A stretch of DNA of 64,000 nucleotides from Phycicoccus elongatus Lp2 (lineage in GTDB: Bacteria > Actinomycetota > Actinomycetes > Actinomycetales > Dermatophilaceae): NCBI RefSeq assembly GCF_000367525.1, contig NZ_HF570956.1:1591439-1655438 (forward strand). The letters are read 5' to 3'. The translations under genes and the position numbers were made by a program. Of the stretch, positions 27,049-36,319 are shown in pieces (the first letter of the stretch is position 1; every line of letters starts with the position of its first letter). Below the pieces are notes generated by a model that saw nothing but the letters and a program-made list of their open reading frames with translations, made no database searches and had not been told where the DNA came from.

Positions 27049-28703
27049 GTGAGCAGCGTCGAGACCTCGGGTGGGATGTTCGTCGGCTATCCCCACGGGG
27101 CCGCTTGGGACGAAATGCTGGATGCCGACGAGCAGCCCAGGACTCCCTACAAGGCGGTCCACCACACCCTCAGGGACATGTCCGCCGCGTCACTCAAGGA
27201 ACGCGCAGACACCTTGGCCAGGGCCTACCTCGACCAAGGGGTGACCTTTGACCATGCGGGCGAGGAGCGACCGTTTCCGCTCGACGCCGTCCCACGAGTC
27301 ATCTCCGCCCACGAGTGGGATGTCATCGAGACCGGCGTCGTGCAGCGGGTCACGGCCCTCGAGATGTTCCTCGACGACATCTACTCGCGAGAGGGTGAGA
27401 TCCCCAGGGCTGTCCACGAAGGGGTTATGCCCTGGCGGCTGATCGCCTCGTCGCAGCACTACCACCGGGCCGTCATGGGGATCCGCCCCGCCAACGGCGT
27501 GCGCGTCCACGTCTCCGGGGTGGACCTCGTCCGCGACGAGTCCGGCACCTTTCGCGTGCTCGAGGACAACGTGCGGGTCCCTCCGGCGTCAGCTATGTCA
27601 TCGCCAACCGACGGGCGATGGCCAACGTTTTTCCCGAGGCCTTCAACACGATGCGCATCCGACCGGTCGGCAACTACCCGCAGATGCTGCTTCACGGCCT
27701 GCGTGCCTCGGCGCCCGACGGGGCCACTGACCCGACCGTCGTCGTCCTGACACCGGGCGTCTTCAACTCCGCCTACTACGAACATTCGCTGCTCGCCCGG
27801 ATGATGGGCGTCGAGCTCGTTGAGGGCCGCGACCTGGTGTGCACCGGTGGACAGGTACGGATGCGCACGACCCATGGCGGCCGCCCGGTCGACGTTATCT
27901 ACCGCCGAGTGGACGACGAGTTCCTCGATCCCGTCCATTTCCGCGGCGACTCCGTGCTGGGTGTCGCCGGACTGGTGTCAGCGATGCGTTCCGGTCGGGT
28001 CAGTGTGGCCAATGCGGTCGGCAACGGGGTCGCTGACGACAAACTCATCTACTCCTACCTCCCCGATCTCATCCGCTTCTATCTCGACGAGGACCCGATC
28101 CTGCCCAATGTCGAGACCTTCCGGTGTGACGAGCCGGCGGCACTGGCGCATGTCCTGGACCACCTCGACGAAATGGTCGTCAAGCCGGTCGATGGGTCAG
28201 GTGGCAAGGGCCTGGTCGTCGGGCCCCGCGCCGACCGGGCGACCCTCGACCGGCTCCGGGCCGGCCTGCGGTCGAATCCCCGTGGCTGGATCGCCCAGCC
28301 GGTCGTCCAACTCTCGACCGTCCCCACCTTCCTCGAGGGCCGACTCGTGCCGCGCCACGTCGACCTGCGACCCTTCGCCGTCAACGACGGTGAGCGCATT
28401 CAGGTGTTGCCCGGGGGACTGACCCGGGTCGCGCTCCCCGAGGGTGAACTGGTCGTGAACTCCAGTCAGGGTGGCGGCAGCAAGGACACCTGGGTTCTCG
28501 CCGGGCGAGGGCGACTGCGCGTGGCTCCGTCGGCGGAGCCGGCCGGCGAGACGCGCCAGATCGTCATCATGAGCGCGCCGACAGTCTCCCACGACGATTC
28601 GATCCGTTCCCAGCAGCAGCAGCAACAGCAACAGCAACGACAGCAATTGCGACCGCATGGACCACGGTGGGCACGGCCCGAAGCGGGGGAGGACCAATGC
28701 TGA
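27049..28703 (+). pseudogene. Circularly permuted ATP-grasp protein (DUF404/DUF407), frameshifted
   Basis: Two adjoining frames together encode one CP-ATP-grasp type 2 protein of about 551 residues. The first frame starts at GTG 27049, 6 bases after TACGGT, and runs through FRVLEDNVRVP; the second continues SGVSYVIANRRAMANVFPEAF onward. After GTC (27577-27579) only two bases, CC, remain before TCC (27582), so one base is missing from the proline codon. Unrepaired, the first frame ends at 27750. The ATP-grasp core has VVKPVDGSGGKGLVVGPR and later GGLTRVALPEGELVVNSSQG. Such proteins are predicted amide/peptide ligases. It may be a true mutation, a sequencing error or programmed slippage. Confidence 0.85.
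28611..28646 (+). repeat. CAG/CAA polyglutamine tract
   Basis: Nine consecutive glutamine codons, CAG with some CAA (28611-28637), then Arg and two more glutamines, lie near the C-terminus of the ATP-grasp protein. Pure polyglutamine runs are unusual in bacteria and the CAG run can slip during replication. Confidence 0.9.
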
Positions 28704-29617
28704 GTCGGATCGCGGAGTCCCTCTTCTGGATCGGTCGCTACATCGAGCGCGCGGACGGCACGGCTCGGATCGTCGACGTCCTCCGCCTGCAATTGCTCGA
28801 GGACCTGGCCCAGGAAGGGGAAGCCGCACACACGGTCCTCTCCGTGATCATGGGCATGCCGAGTGACGGTGCGGTGGGTTTCACCGACGTCGGCGACCGG
28901 CTGGTCTTCGACCGGCAGAACCCCAGTGCGATCGCCGGAGCGCTCCTGGCAGCTCGCGAGAATGCGCGGCGCGCCCGCGAGACCCTCTCGACAGAGCTCT
29001 GGGAGGCGATCAACACCACGTGGCATCGCTGGCAGGGCCTGGGCCGTCAGGACGTGACCTCACGCCACCTCTCATGGGCGCGCGAGCGGGCCGCCCTCAT
29101 CTCCGGAATCGCGGATTCCACGATGAGCCACGACGACGCCTGGCACTTCCTGGTCCTGGGCCGCAACCTGGAGCGCGCCGACATGACGGCGCGCCTCGTG
29201 GCCACGGGCGGGAGGCCGGGAAGCGGCGCACCATGGAGCGTCGTGCTGTCCAGTTGTGGTGCCCAACAGGCCTTCATGCGTTCCCAGCGCGGCCTGCACA
29301 GCGATGACCGGGCCGCGGCCTTCCTCGTCCTCGACCGGGAGTTCCCGCGATCGGTCTTCTACGCGATGACCAAGGCAGAGCAGCATCTGGCCACGCTGGA
29401 CCCGCATGCGGATCGGATCGGCGTGAGCGACGAGGCCCGTCGGCAACTCGGTCGGGTGCGCACCTCCTTGGAGTTCCGCGCGACGAGCGAGGTCCTGGCC
29501 GAGTTGCCCGAGCAGATGCTGCGTGTCCAGCAGAGCGTCAACGGTGCAGCACAGGCGGTGGCCTCCCGCTACTTCCAGGCCGGGCCGCTGCCGACCTGGA
29601 CCGAGGAGCTTGTCTGA
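28697..29617 (+). CDS. Alpha-E domain protein (DUF403)
   Basis: A 306-residue helical protein of the alpha-E family. It begins MLSRIAESLFWIGRYIERAD, the near-invariant family start, and has repeated helices with W-R and E-R-A-D motifs (GRNLERADMTARL near 163-175), LEFRATSEVL and a C-terminal AVASRYF. No enzymatic activity is known; it is nearly always encoded with circularly permuted ATP-grasp and transglutaminase-like proteins. The ATG at 28697 overlaps the ATP-grasp stop by seven bases, so expression is coupled. Confidence 0.92.
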   Translation: MLSRIAESLFWIGRYIERADGTARIVDVLRLQLLEDLAQEGEAAHTVLSVIMGMPSDGAVGFTDVGDRLVFDRQNPSAIAGALLAARENARRARETLSTELWEAINTTWHRWQGLGRQDVTSRHLSWARERAALISGIADSTMSHDDAWHFLVLGRNLERADMTARLVATGGRPGSGAPWSVVLSSCGAQQAFMRSQRGLHSDDRAAAFLVLDREFPRSVFYAMTKAEQHLATLDPHADRIGVSDEARRQLGRVRTSLEFRATSEVLAELPEQMLRVQQSVNGAAQAVASRYFQAGPLPTWTEELV

Positions 29618-30459
29618 TGATGCGCCGCTACCGGATCACGCACAGCACCTCACTGTCCTATGACTCACCCGTGCGGGCCTCCCACAATGAGTTGCGGATG
29701 ACGCCGCTCAACGAGCCGGGCCAGACCACGCTGGAGAACAGGCTGCGCATCAAGCCTCTGACGTGGAGCCTGGTCTACCGCGACCACTGGGGGACCCATG
29801 TGACCGCCATGGAGAGCTTGGCGGCGCACCCTCGACTGGACGTCGAGGCGACGTCGACCGTCGAGCGCACGCACCTGGGCCGGGCGGAGGAATCGCTCGG
29901 CTGGGAGGCCGTCCGGGACCTCGAGGTGCAGGACCGCAGCTACGAATGGCTCATGTCGACGGCTCGCACCCGGGCCGGTGACGGCATCCTCGACCTCGTC
30001 GAGTCGGTCCGTGGCCTCTCTGGGCCGCGTGATGTCGGCTTGGCGATTGCGTCCGTGCTTCGTGACACCATGACCTACCAAACTGGCGTGACGGGTGTGC
30101 ACAGCAGCGGTGAACAGGCCTGGGCCGAGCGTCGAGGCGTGTGTCAGGACTTCGCACACATTGCCATCGGCGCCCTGCGCACGCTCGGCATCCCGGCTCG
30201 CTATGTCTCCGGCTACCTCGTGCCGCAGCGATCCCTCGAGATCGGCGAGTCCAGCGTCGGGGAGAGTCATGCCTGGGTGGAGTTCTGGGACGGTGGGTGG
30301 ACCCCCATCGACCCGACGAACGGCACTCCCGTCGATCTCGACCACATCGTCGTCGCGCGCGGCAGGGACTACGAGGATGTGCCGCCCTTCAAGGGTGTCT
30401 ACTCGGGCACCGGGTCCGCAGCCCTCGCCGTCGAAGTCACCTTCACGAGGCTCGCCTAA
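29617..30459 (+). CDS. Transglutaminase-like cysteine protease family protein
   Basis: A 280-residue protein with the bacterial transglutaminase-like N-terminal beta domain (YRITHSTSLSYDSPVRASHN) and core. The catalytic triad is present: Cys175 in RGVCQDFAHIAIG, His218 in SHAWVEFW and Asp232 in IDPTNG. Relatives are predicted peptidases or amide-bond exchangers that pair with CP-ATP-grasp ligases. ATG 29617 overlaps the alpha-E stop; ATG 29620 is equally possible. No signal peptide is seen. It closes the three-gene cassette and is convergent with the yccF gene. Confidence 0.92.
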   Translation: MMRRYRITHSTSLSYDSPVRASHNELRMTPLNEPGQTTLENRLRIKPLTWSLVYRDHWGTHVTAMESLAAHPRLDVEATSTVERTHLGRAEESLGWEAVRDLEVQDRSYEWLMSTARTRAGDGILDLVESVRGLSGPRDVGLAIASVLRDTMTYQTGVTGVHSSGEQAWAERRGVCQDFAHIAIGALRTLGIPARYVSGYLVPQRSLEIGESSVGESHAWVEFWDGGWTPIDPTNGTPVDLDHIVVARGRDYEDVPPFKGVYSGTGSAALAVEVTFTRLA

Positions 30460-30474
30460 CCCGCAGCGCCGGGC

Positions 30475-30888
30475 TCAGACGATCGCGTGGAGCGGACGCT
30501 GCCCCGCCGGCAGGAGGCGGGCGTCGACGATCTCCTTGCCGAAGGGCGCCAGCGAGACCGGAATGAGCTTGAGGTTGGCGATGGCCAGCGGGATGCCGAC
30601 GATCGTCAGGGCCTGCGCCACGGCTGTCGTGAGGTGACCCAGCGCCAACCACCAGCCCGCGAGCACGATCCACACCAGGTTGAGCAACACGCTGCCGGCA
30701 CCGGCCCCCGATGTCGGCACCACGGCCCGACCGAAGGGCCACAGGGTGTAGGACGCCATCCGGAAGGACGCGACCCCGAGCGGGATCGTGACGATGAGAA
30801 TGCAGAAGATGACACCGGCGAGGGCGTAGCCCAGGGCGAGCCACAATCCGCCGAAGAAGAACCAGAGGATGTTGAGGAGGGTGCGCAT
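30475..30888 (-). CDS. YccF-family (DUF307) membrane protein
   Basis: A 137-residue membrane protein made of two YccF repeats. Each has a GG-W-LALG-type helix followed by PLG/IPLA and LAPFG or LWPFG (first near residues 12-50, second near 75-125). It starts MRTLLNILWFFFGGLWLALG, typical of the family. Function unknown. The ATG at 30888 is chosen over an upstream reading that overlaps the miaB promoter. It is divergent from miaB, with about 130 bases between starts. Confidence 0.88.
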   Translation of the reverse strand: MRTLLNILWFFFGGLWLALGYALAGVIFCILIVTIPLGVASFRMASYTLWPFGRAVVPTSGAGAGSVLLNLVWIVLAGWWLALGHLTTAVAQALTIVGIPLAIANLKLIPVSLAPFGKEIVDARLLPAGQRPLHAIV

Positions 30889-31018
30889 GGCGCGGTCACA
30901 GTCCTTCGTCGAGGGGCCCGAGACCTCCGGGCCGGTCGTGGGGTCCAACGCGGCCCTTGGCTCGCGTGTTCCGCCGGATTCCGTGGGACGGGAGCGCGCG
31001 GCATACCCTTGAGCGGTT

Positions 31019-32542
31019 ATGACGACGCAGCGCACCTATGACGTCCGCACCCACGGATGCCAGATGAATGTCCACGATTCCGAGCGCCTCGCCGGCCTGC
31101 TCGAGACCGCGGGCTATGTCGACCTCGCCAGCATCCCCGCCGCCGAGCGGCCCGCCACCGCTGACGTCGTCGTCTTCAACACCTGTGCCGTGCGTGAGAA
31201 CGCCGACAACAAGCTCTATGGCAACCTGGGTCAATTGCGCCCGGCCAAGACCGCCAACCCCGACCTGCAGATCGCCGTGGGCGGCTGCATGGCGCAGAAG
31301 GACCGCGACACCATCGTCAAGCGGGCCCCTTGGGTCGACGTCGTCTTCGGCACCCACAACATCGGCAGCCTCCCGGCGCTGCTCGACCGAGCGCGCCACA
31401 ACAAGCGCGCCGCGGTCGAGATCCTCGAGTCGCTCGAGACCTTCCCGTCGACTCTCCCGACCCGCCGTGACAGTGCGTATGCCGCGTGGGTCTCGATCAG
31501 CGTCGGGTGCAACAACACCTGCACCTTCTGCATCGTCCCGAGCCTGCGCGGCAGGGAGCAGGACCGTCGACCCGGCGACATCCTCGCCGAGGTGCAGGCG
31601 CTCGTCGACCAGGGCGTCATCGAGATCACCCTGCTGGGGCAGAACGTCAACACCTATGGCGTCGAGTTCGGCGACAAGGGCGCCTTCGCCAAGCTGCTCC
31701 GGGCCTGCGGCGAGATCGACGGCCTGGAACGGGTGCGTTTCACCAGCCCGCACCCGGCGGCCTTCACCGATGACGTCATCGAGGCCATGGCCCAGACACC
31801 CAACGTCATGCCGCAGCTCCACATGCCGCTGCAGTCCGGCTCCGACCGCGTGCTCAAGGCGATGCGGCGCTCCTATCGCAGCGAGAAGTTCCTCGGCATC
31901 CTCGACAAGGTGCGCGCCCAGATCCCCGATGCGGCGATCACGACCGATCTGATCGTCGGTTTCCCGGGGGAGACCGAGGAGGACTTCGCCCAGACGCTGC
32001 GCGTGGTCGAGGCCAGCCGCTTCAGTTCGGCCTTCACCTTCCAGTACTCCATCCGCCCCGGGACTCCCGCAGCGACGATGGAGGGCCAGGTTCCCAAAGC
32101 CGTTGTGCAAGAACGTTTCGAGCGCCTCATCGCCCTGCAGGAGGACGTCTCCTGGGCGGAGAATCGCCGCTTCGAAGGGCGTGAGGTCGAGGTCCTCGTC
32201 GCGCCCTTCGAGGGACGCAAGGACGGCGAGACGGCCCGCATGAGCGGGCGCGCACAGGACAACCGGCTCGTCCACTTCTCGGTACCTGACGGGGGAGAGC
32301 GGCCCAGGCCGGGTGACCTGGTCACCGTCGGTGTGACCTATGGCGCGCCGCACCACCTCGTCGCCGACGGAGCGCTTGAGGGCGGGCGGTATGCCGTGCG
32401 GCGCACCCCCGGAGGTGACGCCTGGGAGCGGCTCCAGACGGCGGCCGTGCCGGGCAAGCCCGCGGTCAGCCTCGGGATGCCGTCGGTGGGTGCGCCGGAC
32501 CGGTCGAGCGTGCCGAGTGGGGCGGCCTGCGCCAGCTCTTGA
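31019..32542 (+). CDS. miaB: tRNA-2-methylthio-N6-dimethylallyladenosine synthase MiaB
   Basis: MiaB methylthiolates the isopentenyl-adenosine at tRNA position 37 that MiaA makes. The 507-residue protein has [14 protein letters not shown] and two further N-terminal cysteines (NTCAV, GCMAQ) for one cluster, radical-SAM CNNTCTFC at 164-171, [18 protein letters not shown], and a TRAM domain near the end, plus a ~50-residue low-complexity tail. The ATG at 31019 lies 9 bases after TACCCT, itself part of a GGCATAC octamer copy. A strong terminator follows. miaA lies 1 kb downstream. Confidence 0.95.
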   Translation: MTTQRTYDVRTHGCQMNVHDSERLAGLLETAGYVDLASIPAAERPATADVVVFNTCAVRENADNKLYGNLGQLRPAKTANPDLQIAVGGCMAQKDRDTIVKRAPWVDVVFGTHNIGSLPALLDRARHNKRAAVEILESLETFPSTLPTRRDSAYAAWVSISVGCNNTCTFCIVPSLRGREQDRRPGDILAEVQALVDQGVIEITLLGQNVNTYGVEFGDKGAFAKLLRACGEIDGLERVRFTSPHPAAFTDDVIEAMAQTPNVMPQLHMPLQSGSDRVLKAMRRSYRSEKFLGILDKVRAQIPDAAITTDLIVGFPGETEEDFAQTLRVVEASRFSSAFTFQYSIRPGTPAATMEGQVPKAVVQERFERLIALQEDVSWAENRRFEGREVEVLVAPFEGRKDGETARMSGRAQDNRLVHFSVPDGGERPRPGDLVTVGVTYGAPHHLVADGALEGGRYAVRRTPGGDAWERLQTAAVPGKPAVSLGMPSVGAPDRSSVPSGAACASS

Positions 32543-32553
32543 TCACTGACAGA

Positions 32554-32586
32554 GGAGGGGCCCCGGTCGATGACCGGGGCCCCTCC
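32554..32586. terminator. Bidirectional hairpin terminator between miaB and the MT0933-like gene
   Basis: A perfect 15-bp stem (GGAGGGGCCCCGGTC with its complement) closes a three-base loop. It lies 11 bases after the miaB stop and 21 bases past the stop of the opposing small gene, so it can end transcription from both sides. No U-tract follows, as is common in high-GC actinobacteria. Confidence 0.85.
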
Positions 32587-32607
32587 GACGTCGGTGTGAA
32601 GGAGACG

Positions 32608-32796
32608 TCACTCGCCGATGCGCTCGTCCGCCGCGTCCCGACCCTGCTGGATCTGGTCGCCGTACTTGCCGCCGGTCAGGTCATTCGCCCTGTCCGCGGC
32701 CCCGTCGAGGCCCTTGTCCGAGAACTCCTCGACCTTGTCGGGGTGCTCCCCGGCGAGGTTGGTCAGCTTCTCCTTGGCGTCATCGAGAAAACCCAC
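32608..32796 (-). CDS. Small MT0933-like antitoxin family protein
   Basis: A 62-residue hydrophilic protein, FLDDAKEKLTNLAGEHPDK then GLDGAADRANDLTGGKYGDQ, matching the MT0933-like family annotated as antitoxins from Rv0909/MT0933. No toxin gene lies beside it, and many actinobacteria have solitary copies with general-stress or CsbD-like character, so the antitoxin role is doubtful here. A strong GGAAGGAGG lies 7 bases before the GTG start at 32796. Confidence 0.85.
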   Translation of the reverse strand: MGFLDDAKEKLTNLAGEHPDKVEEFSDKGLDGAADRANDLTGGKYGDQIQQGRDAADERIGE

Positions 32797-32932
32797 AAAC
32801 GCCTCCTTCCTTCCAGGTCCGGCCGGGTGGCCCGACTTCTGGTCCCAGCCTGTCCCCGAGAACCGAGGAAATCAACCGGTGCCGGCTGGGAGTTGGCTGA
32901 GACCACCGGGACGCTCTGACAGAATTTCGGCC

Positions 32933-33538
32933 ATGACCATCCGCCCCGTCGTCATCACCGGCGAACCCGTCCTGCACCGCCGCGCCGAACCCGTCACCGT
33001 CATCGACGACGAGATCCGCACGCTGGTCGCGGACATGTTCGAGACGATGGACGCGGCCCGCGGAGTCGGACTGGCTGCCCCCCAGGTCGGGGTGGGCCTG
33101 CGCATCTTCACCTGGCAGATGCGCAATGCCGACGGCATCCCCGAGCGTGGGGTCGTCATCAATCCGCACGTGGTCTCGAGCAAGCCGGCACCAGGGGACC
33201 CGGACAAGGACGAGGAGTCCGAGGGCTGCCTGTCCGTGCCGGGCGAGTCCTTCCCGCTCAAGCGCGGGGAACGGGCGACTCTCACCGGCCAGGATCTCGA
33301 CGGCAACGACCTGCACTACGACGCCACCGGCTGGTTCGCGCGGATGTTCCAGCACGAGTTCGACCACCTCAATGGCTTCCTCTATGTCGACCGCCTCGAT
33401 GGCAAGTGGGCCCGCCGCGCAAAGAAGGCTGTCCGCAGCAACGGCTGGGGCACGCCGGGACAGACGTGGATGCCGGGTGTCGACCGGGACCCCTTCGGCC
33501 ACGACGACGACAGCCCGGACGACGAGCTTGCCGACTGA
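32933..33538 (+). CDS. def: Peptide deformylase
   Basis: Def removes the formyl group from nascent proteins with a metal ion. All three motifs are present: GVGLAAPQVG, EGCLSVPGE with the metal-binding Cys, and QHEFDHLNG with two His ligands. The 201-residue length is typical of the actinobacterial form, with an extended C-terminal tail rich in Asp. ATG 32933 is 7 bases after CAGAAT, a plausible leaderless promoter. miaA begins within its last codons. Confidence 0.95.
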   Translation: MTIRPVVITGEPVLHRRAEPVTVIDDEIRTLVADMFETMDAARGVGLAAPQVGVGLRIFTWQMRNADGIPERGVVINPHVVSSKPAPGDPDKDEESEGCLSVPGESFPLKRGERATLTGQDLDGNDLHYDATGWFARMFQHEFDHLNGFLYVDRLDGKWARRAKKAVRSNGWGTPGQTWMPGVDRDPFGHDDDSPDDELAD

Positions 33539-34469
33539 CGCCCGACCAGTCCTGGCCGTCGTCGGCGCCACCGGGACCGGCAAGTCCGAGCTCGGGGTGC
33601 GGCTCGCCGAAGCGTTGGGCGGTGAGGTCGTCAACGCCGACGCGATGCAGCTCTACCGCGGGATGGACATCGGGACGGCCAAGCTCACGCAAACCGAGCG
33701 CCGCGGCATACCTCATCATCAGTTGGACGTCCTCGACGTGACCGAGGAGGCGAGCGTCGCGGCCTACCAGAGCGCGGCGCGCGCCGACCTCGCCGCGGTC
33801 CGCGGTCGAGGTCGCGTGCCGATCCTCGTCGGCGGCTCCGGGCTCTACGTCAGGGCCGCGCTCGACCACCTCATCATCCCGCCGACCGACGCCGTCGTTC
33901 GGGAGCGCTGGGAGGCCGAGGCCACTGACCGCGGCACGCCGGCCGTGTATGCCGTGTTGCGGGCCCGCGACCCGCAGGCGGCGGCTGCGATCGAGCCCGG
34001 CAACACGCGCCGCATCGTCCGGGCGCTCGAGGTCATCGAACTCACCGGGCAACCCTTCTCGGCGACCATGCCGCGACGCGAATTCGTCACTCCCACACTG
34101 CTGGTCGGCCTGCGTGCAGAGCGAGCGGTCCTCGACGAGCGACTTGGCGAGCGGGTGCACCGGATGTGGGCACACGGACTGGTCGAGGAAGTGGCCGCCC
34201 TTGCCGAACGGGGACTGCGCGAGGGTCGAACGGCGCGCACGGCGATCGGCTATGCCCAGGCGCTCGCGCAGGTCGACGGTGCACTCACTGCCGAGCAGGC
34301 CCGTGAGGAGACCACGACGGCGACCCGACGCTTCGTCCGTCGGCAGGAGTCGTGGTTCCGACCCGACGACCGAATCCTCTGGTTCGACACGACCGATCCT
34401 GACGTCGGCTTGATGGCCGCGACGACCGGGGTGATCTCGCAATGGACGGCCATGACGGACAATGGGTGA
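33528..34469 (+). CDS. miaA: tRNA dimethylallyltransferase MiaA
   Basis: MiaA isopentenylates adenosine 37 of tRNAs. Walker A is GATGTGKSELG at about 12-22, then NADAMQLYRGMDIGTAKL, the tRNA-binding PHHQLDVLDVTEEASVA segment, VGGSGLYVRA and ARTAIGYAQAL. The only in-frame start giving a sensible N-terminus is the TTG at 33528, overlapping the def stop; this is less certain than the gene itself. dapF begins within its last codons. GGC-ATA-CC encodes Gly-Ile-Pro here through a GGCATAC octamer. Confidence 0.93.
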   Translation: MPTDARPVLAVVGATGTGKSELGVRLAEALGGEVVNADAMQLYRGMDIGTAKLTQTERRGIPHHQLDVLDVTEEASVAAYQSAARADLAAVRGRGRVPILVGGSGLYVRAALDHLIIPPTDAVVRERWEAEATDRGTPAVYAVLRARDPQAAAAIEPGNTRRIVRALEVIELTGQPFSATMPRREFVTPTLLVGLRAERAVLDERLGERVHRMWAHGLVEEVAALAERGLREGRTARTAIGYAQALAQVDGALTAEQAREETTTATRRFVRRQESWFRPDDRILWFDTTDPDVGLMAATTGVISQWTAMTDNG

Positions 34470-35337
34470 CATGACGCGCGAGATCGCCTTCACCAAGGGG
34501 CACGGGACCGAGAACGACTTCGTCCTCGTGCCCGACCTCGACGGCGCCCGCGAACTCACGCCGGAAACGGTTGCTGCACTTGCTGATCGACGCGTGGGCA
34601 TTGGTGGCGACGGGGTCATCCGAATTGTCCCGGCTGCGTCGGCGATCGAGGCCGAGGTGCGCGACCAGGCTCGCTCGGCTCGGTGGTTCATGGACTACCG
34701 CAATGCTGACGGCTCCTTCGCCGAGATGTGCGGAAACGGCACCCGCGTCTTCGCCGCCTATCTGCGTCGCGAAGGCCTGGAGACGGCGGACGAGTTCGCC
34801 ATCGCGACCCGCGCCGGGGTCAAGACCGTGCGTGTCGAGGGCGAGGAATTCGCCGTCGATCTCGGACCCTGGCGCCTCACCGACCCGATGGCGGCTGAGC
34901 GGGATGGCTTCGACGCGCTCGTCCACGTCGACGACGGCGACCCCTTCTCTGCCCTCTCCGTGGACCTGGGCAACCCCCACACCGTCCTGGCGCTCCCCGA
35001 GACCGTCGACCTGGCGGCCATCGATCTGACCCGAGCGCCCGTGGTGCGCCCCACCCCGGCACGGGGGACCAACGTGGAGTTGGTCCGCCCGCTCGGCCCG
35101 GACCACATCGCCATGCGGGTCCACGAGCGCGGCGTGGGGGAGACCCGGTCCTGCGGCACCGGTGCGGCCGCGGCCGCCATCGCGACGAGCTTCTGGGCCG
35201 GCCAGCACCTGGCCACCCCCACCTGGACCGTCGACGTCCCCGGTGGGCGGCTGCGGGTGCGGCTCCTGCCCGGCCAGCACGTCGAGCTGGCCGGTCCCGC
35301 TGCGCTGGTCGCGGACGGAACCGTCACCCTCCCCTGA
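34462..35337 (+). CDS. dapF: Diaminopimelate epimerase
   Basis: DapF interconverts LL- and meso-diaminopimelate for lysine and peptidoglycan. The two catalytic cysteines are Cys90 in EMCGNGTRV and Cys231 in RSCGTGAAAAA. TKGHGTENDFVLV and GNPHTVL are further family segments; length (291) is normal. ATG 34462 overlaps the miaA end; ATG 34471, giving MTREIAF, is equally plausible. Same pathway as dapA at 4 kb. Confidence 0.95.
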   Translation: MGDMTREIAFTKGHGTENDFVLVPDLDGARELTPETVAALADRRVGIGGDGVIRIVPAASAIEAEVRDQARSARWFMDYRNADGSFAEMCGNGTRVFAAYLRREGLETADEFAIATRAGVKTVRVEGEEFAVDLGPWRLTDPMAAERDGFDALVHVDDGDPFSALSVDLGNPHTVLALPETVDLAAIDLTRAPVVRPTPARGTNVELVRPLGPDHIAMRVHERGVGETRSCGTGAAAAAIATSFWAGQHLATPTWTVDVPGGRLRVRLLPGQHVELAGPAALVADGTVTLP

Positions 35338-35531
35338 GCGAAACATCGTGCCGGCGAGGAGTTCACCATTGCGTGCAACGGCCGACGCGGACTGGTCGGA
35401 GATGATCCGCGTGATGGAGGAGGGGCCGATCTGCGCTCCTCGACTCGCGTGTCCTGCTCGACGTCCTGGCCGACCATCCCCGACTGGGGCCCTCGAGGAC
35501 CGCGTGATCCTCGCCTCGGACATGCCCTTTG

Positions 35532-36143
35532 TCAGGGACGCCCGGCTTTGATTTCGAGCACCCGGAAGCCCTTGTGGCTGCCCAGGCGAGCACACGGCAT
35601 ACCGAGGTCGGCCTCGATCCACCGGGCGAGGGAGTCCGATCCGAGATTGCGTTGCACCACGAGGTATGCCGTGCCGCCCGGTCCCAGCCTCGGCAACCAG
35701 GTCCGCAGCAGGTCGTGCAAGGCGGCCTTGCCGATCCGGATCGGGGGATTGGACCAGATCAGGTCGAAGCGCAGGTCCGGGTCCACTTCCGCGGGGAGTG
35801 ATGCCCGAATCCGGGTGCAACCCAAGCGTTCTGCATTGCGCCGCGTGAGGTCGAGCGATCGTTCGTTGACGTCGATGGCATGGACACGGGCTGCCGGAGA
35901 GAGCATGGCCATCGAGATGGCGATCGGGCCCCAGCCGCAGCCGATGTCGAGGAAGTCGCCACCAGGTGGCGGGTTGGGAACTTCGCCGAGCAGCACGGCC
36001 GTGCCCTTGTCCAGGCCACCGGGGGAAAAGATGCCGGGCGCGGTCTCGACGACGACCCGTCGCCCCATGAGTTCGACCGCGACCTCCTGGCGCTGGTCCG
36101 CGGTTGCCGGTCGGGCGCTGAAGTAGTGGTCCTGCCCGGTCAC
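35532..36143 (-). CDS. RsmC-like small-domain methyltransferase
   Basis: A 203-residue class I SAM-dependent methyltransferase. The SAM loop is LDIGCGWGPIAI, the acidic ribose contact is HAIDVNERSL, and the amino-methylating motif is SNPPIRIGK (N-P-P type), as in RsmC/RlmG, which methylate guanine N2 of rRNA. Only the catalytic domain is present. GTG 36143 lies 6 bases after TACCGT on the minus strand. The 194 bases between it and dapF, and the 176 before hflX, contain nothing recognisable. Confidence 0.85.
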   Translation of the reverse strand: MTGQDHYFSARPATADQRQEVAVELMGRRVVVETAPGIFSPGGLDKGTAVLLGEVPNPPPGGDFLDIGCGWGPIAISMAMLSPAARVHAIDVNERSLDLTRRNAERLGCTRIRASLPAEVDPDLRFDLIWSNPPIRIGKAALHDLLRTWLPRLGPGGTAYLVVQRNLGSDSLARWIEADLGMPCARLGSHKGFRVLEIKAGRP

Positions 36144-36319
36144 CGGAGAACGGTAGCGCGGTCACGGCGTCTCCACGCAGTTGTGAACCGGCAGAAGGCG
36201 GCGCTGGGACGGCAGGGGTCGGCGACGCGCTATGGCGCCGGTGCGCGGCTGCTCCTGAAAACGCGGTCCAGAAACGGGTTGGAACTGCCCTGTGCCGAAA
36301 TGAGAGGCTGGTGGGCACG

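Noticed and set aside
26347-31000. Absence of the octamer over 4.6 kb taken as proof of horizontal transfer
   Set aside because: With about one copy per 1.1 kb, one gap of this length is expected by chance in 64 kb, so it is not evidence on its own.
32590-32615. GTCGGTG as a further PafBC-type promoter
   Set aside because: The bases eight positions downstream (ACGTCA) do not resemble TAnnnT and the site points into the 3' end of a gene on the opposite strand.
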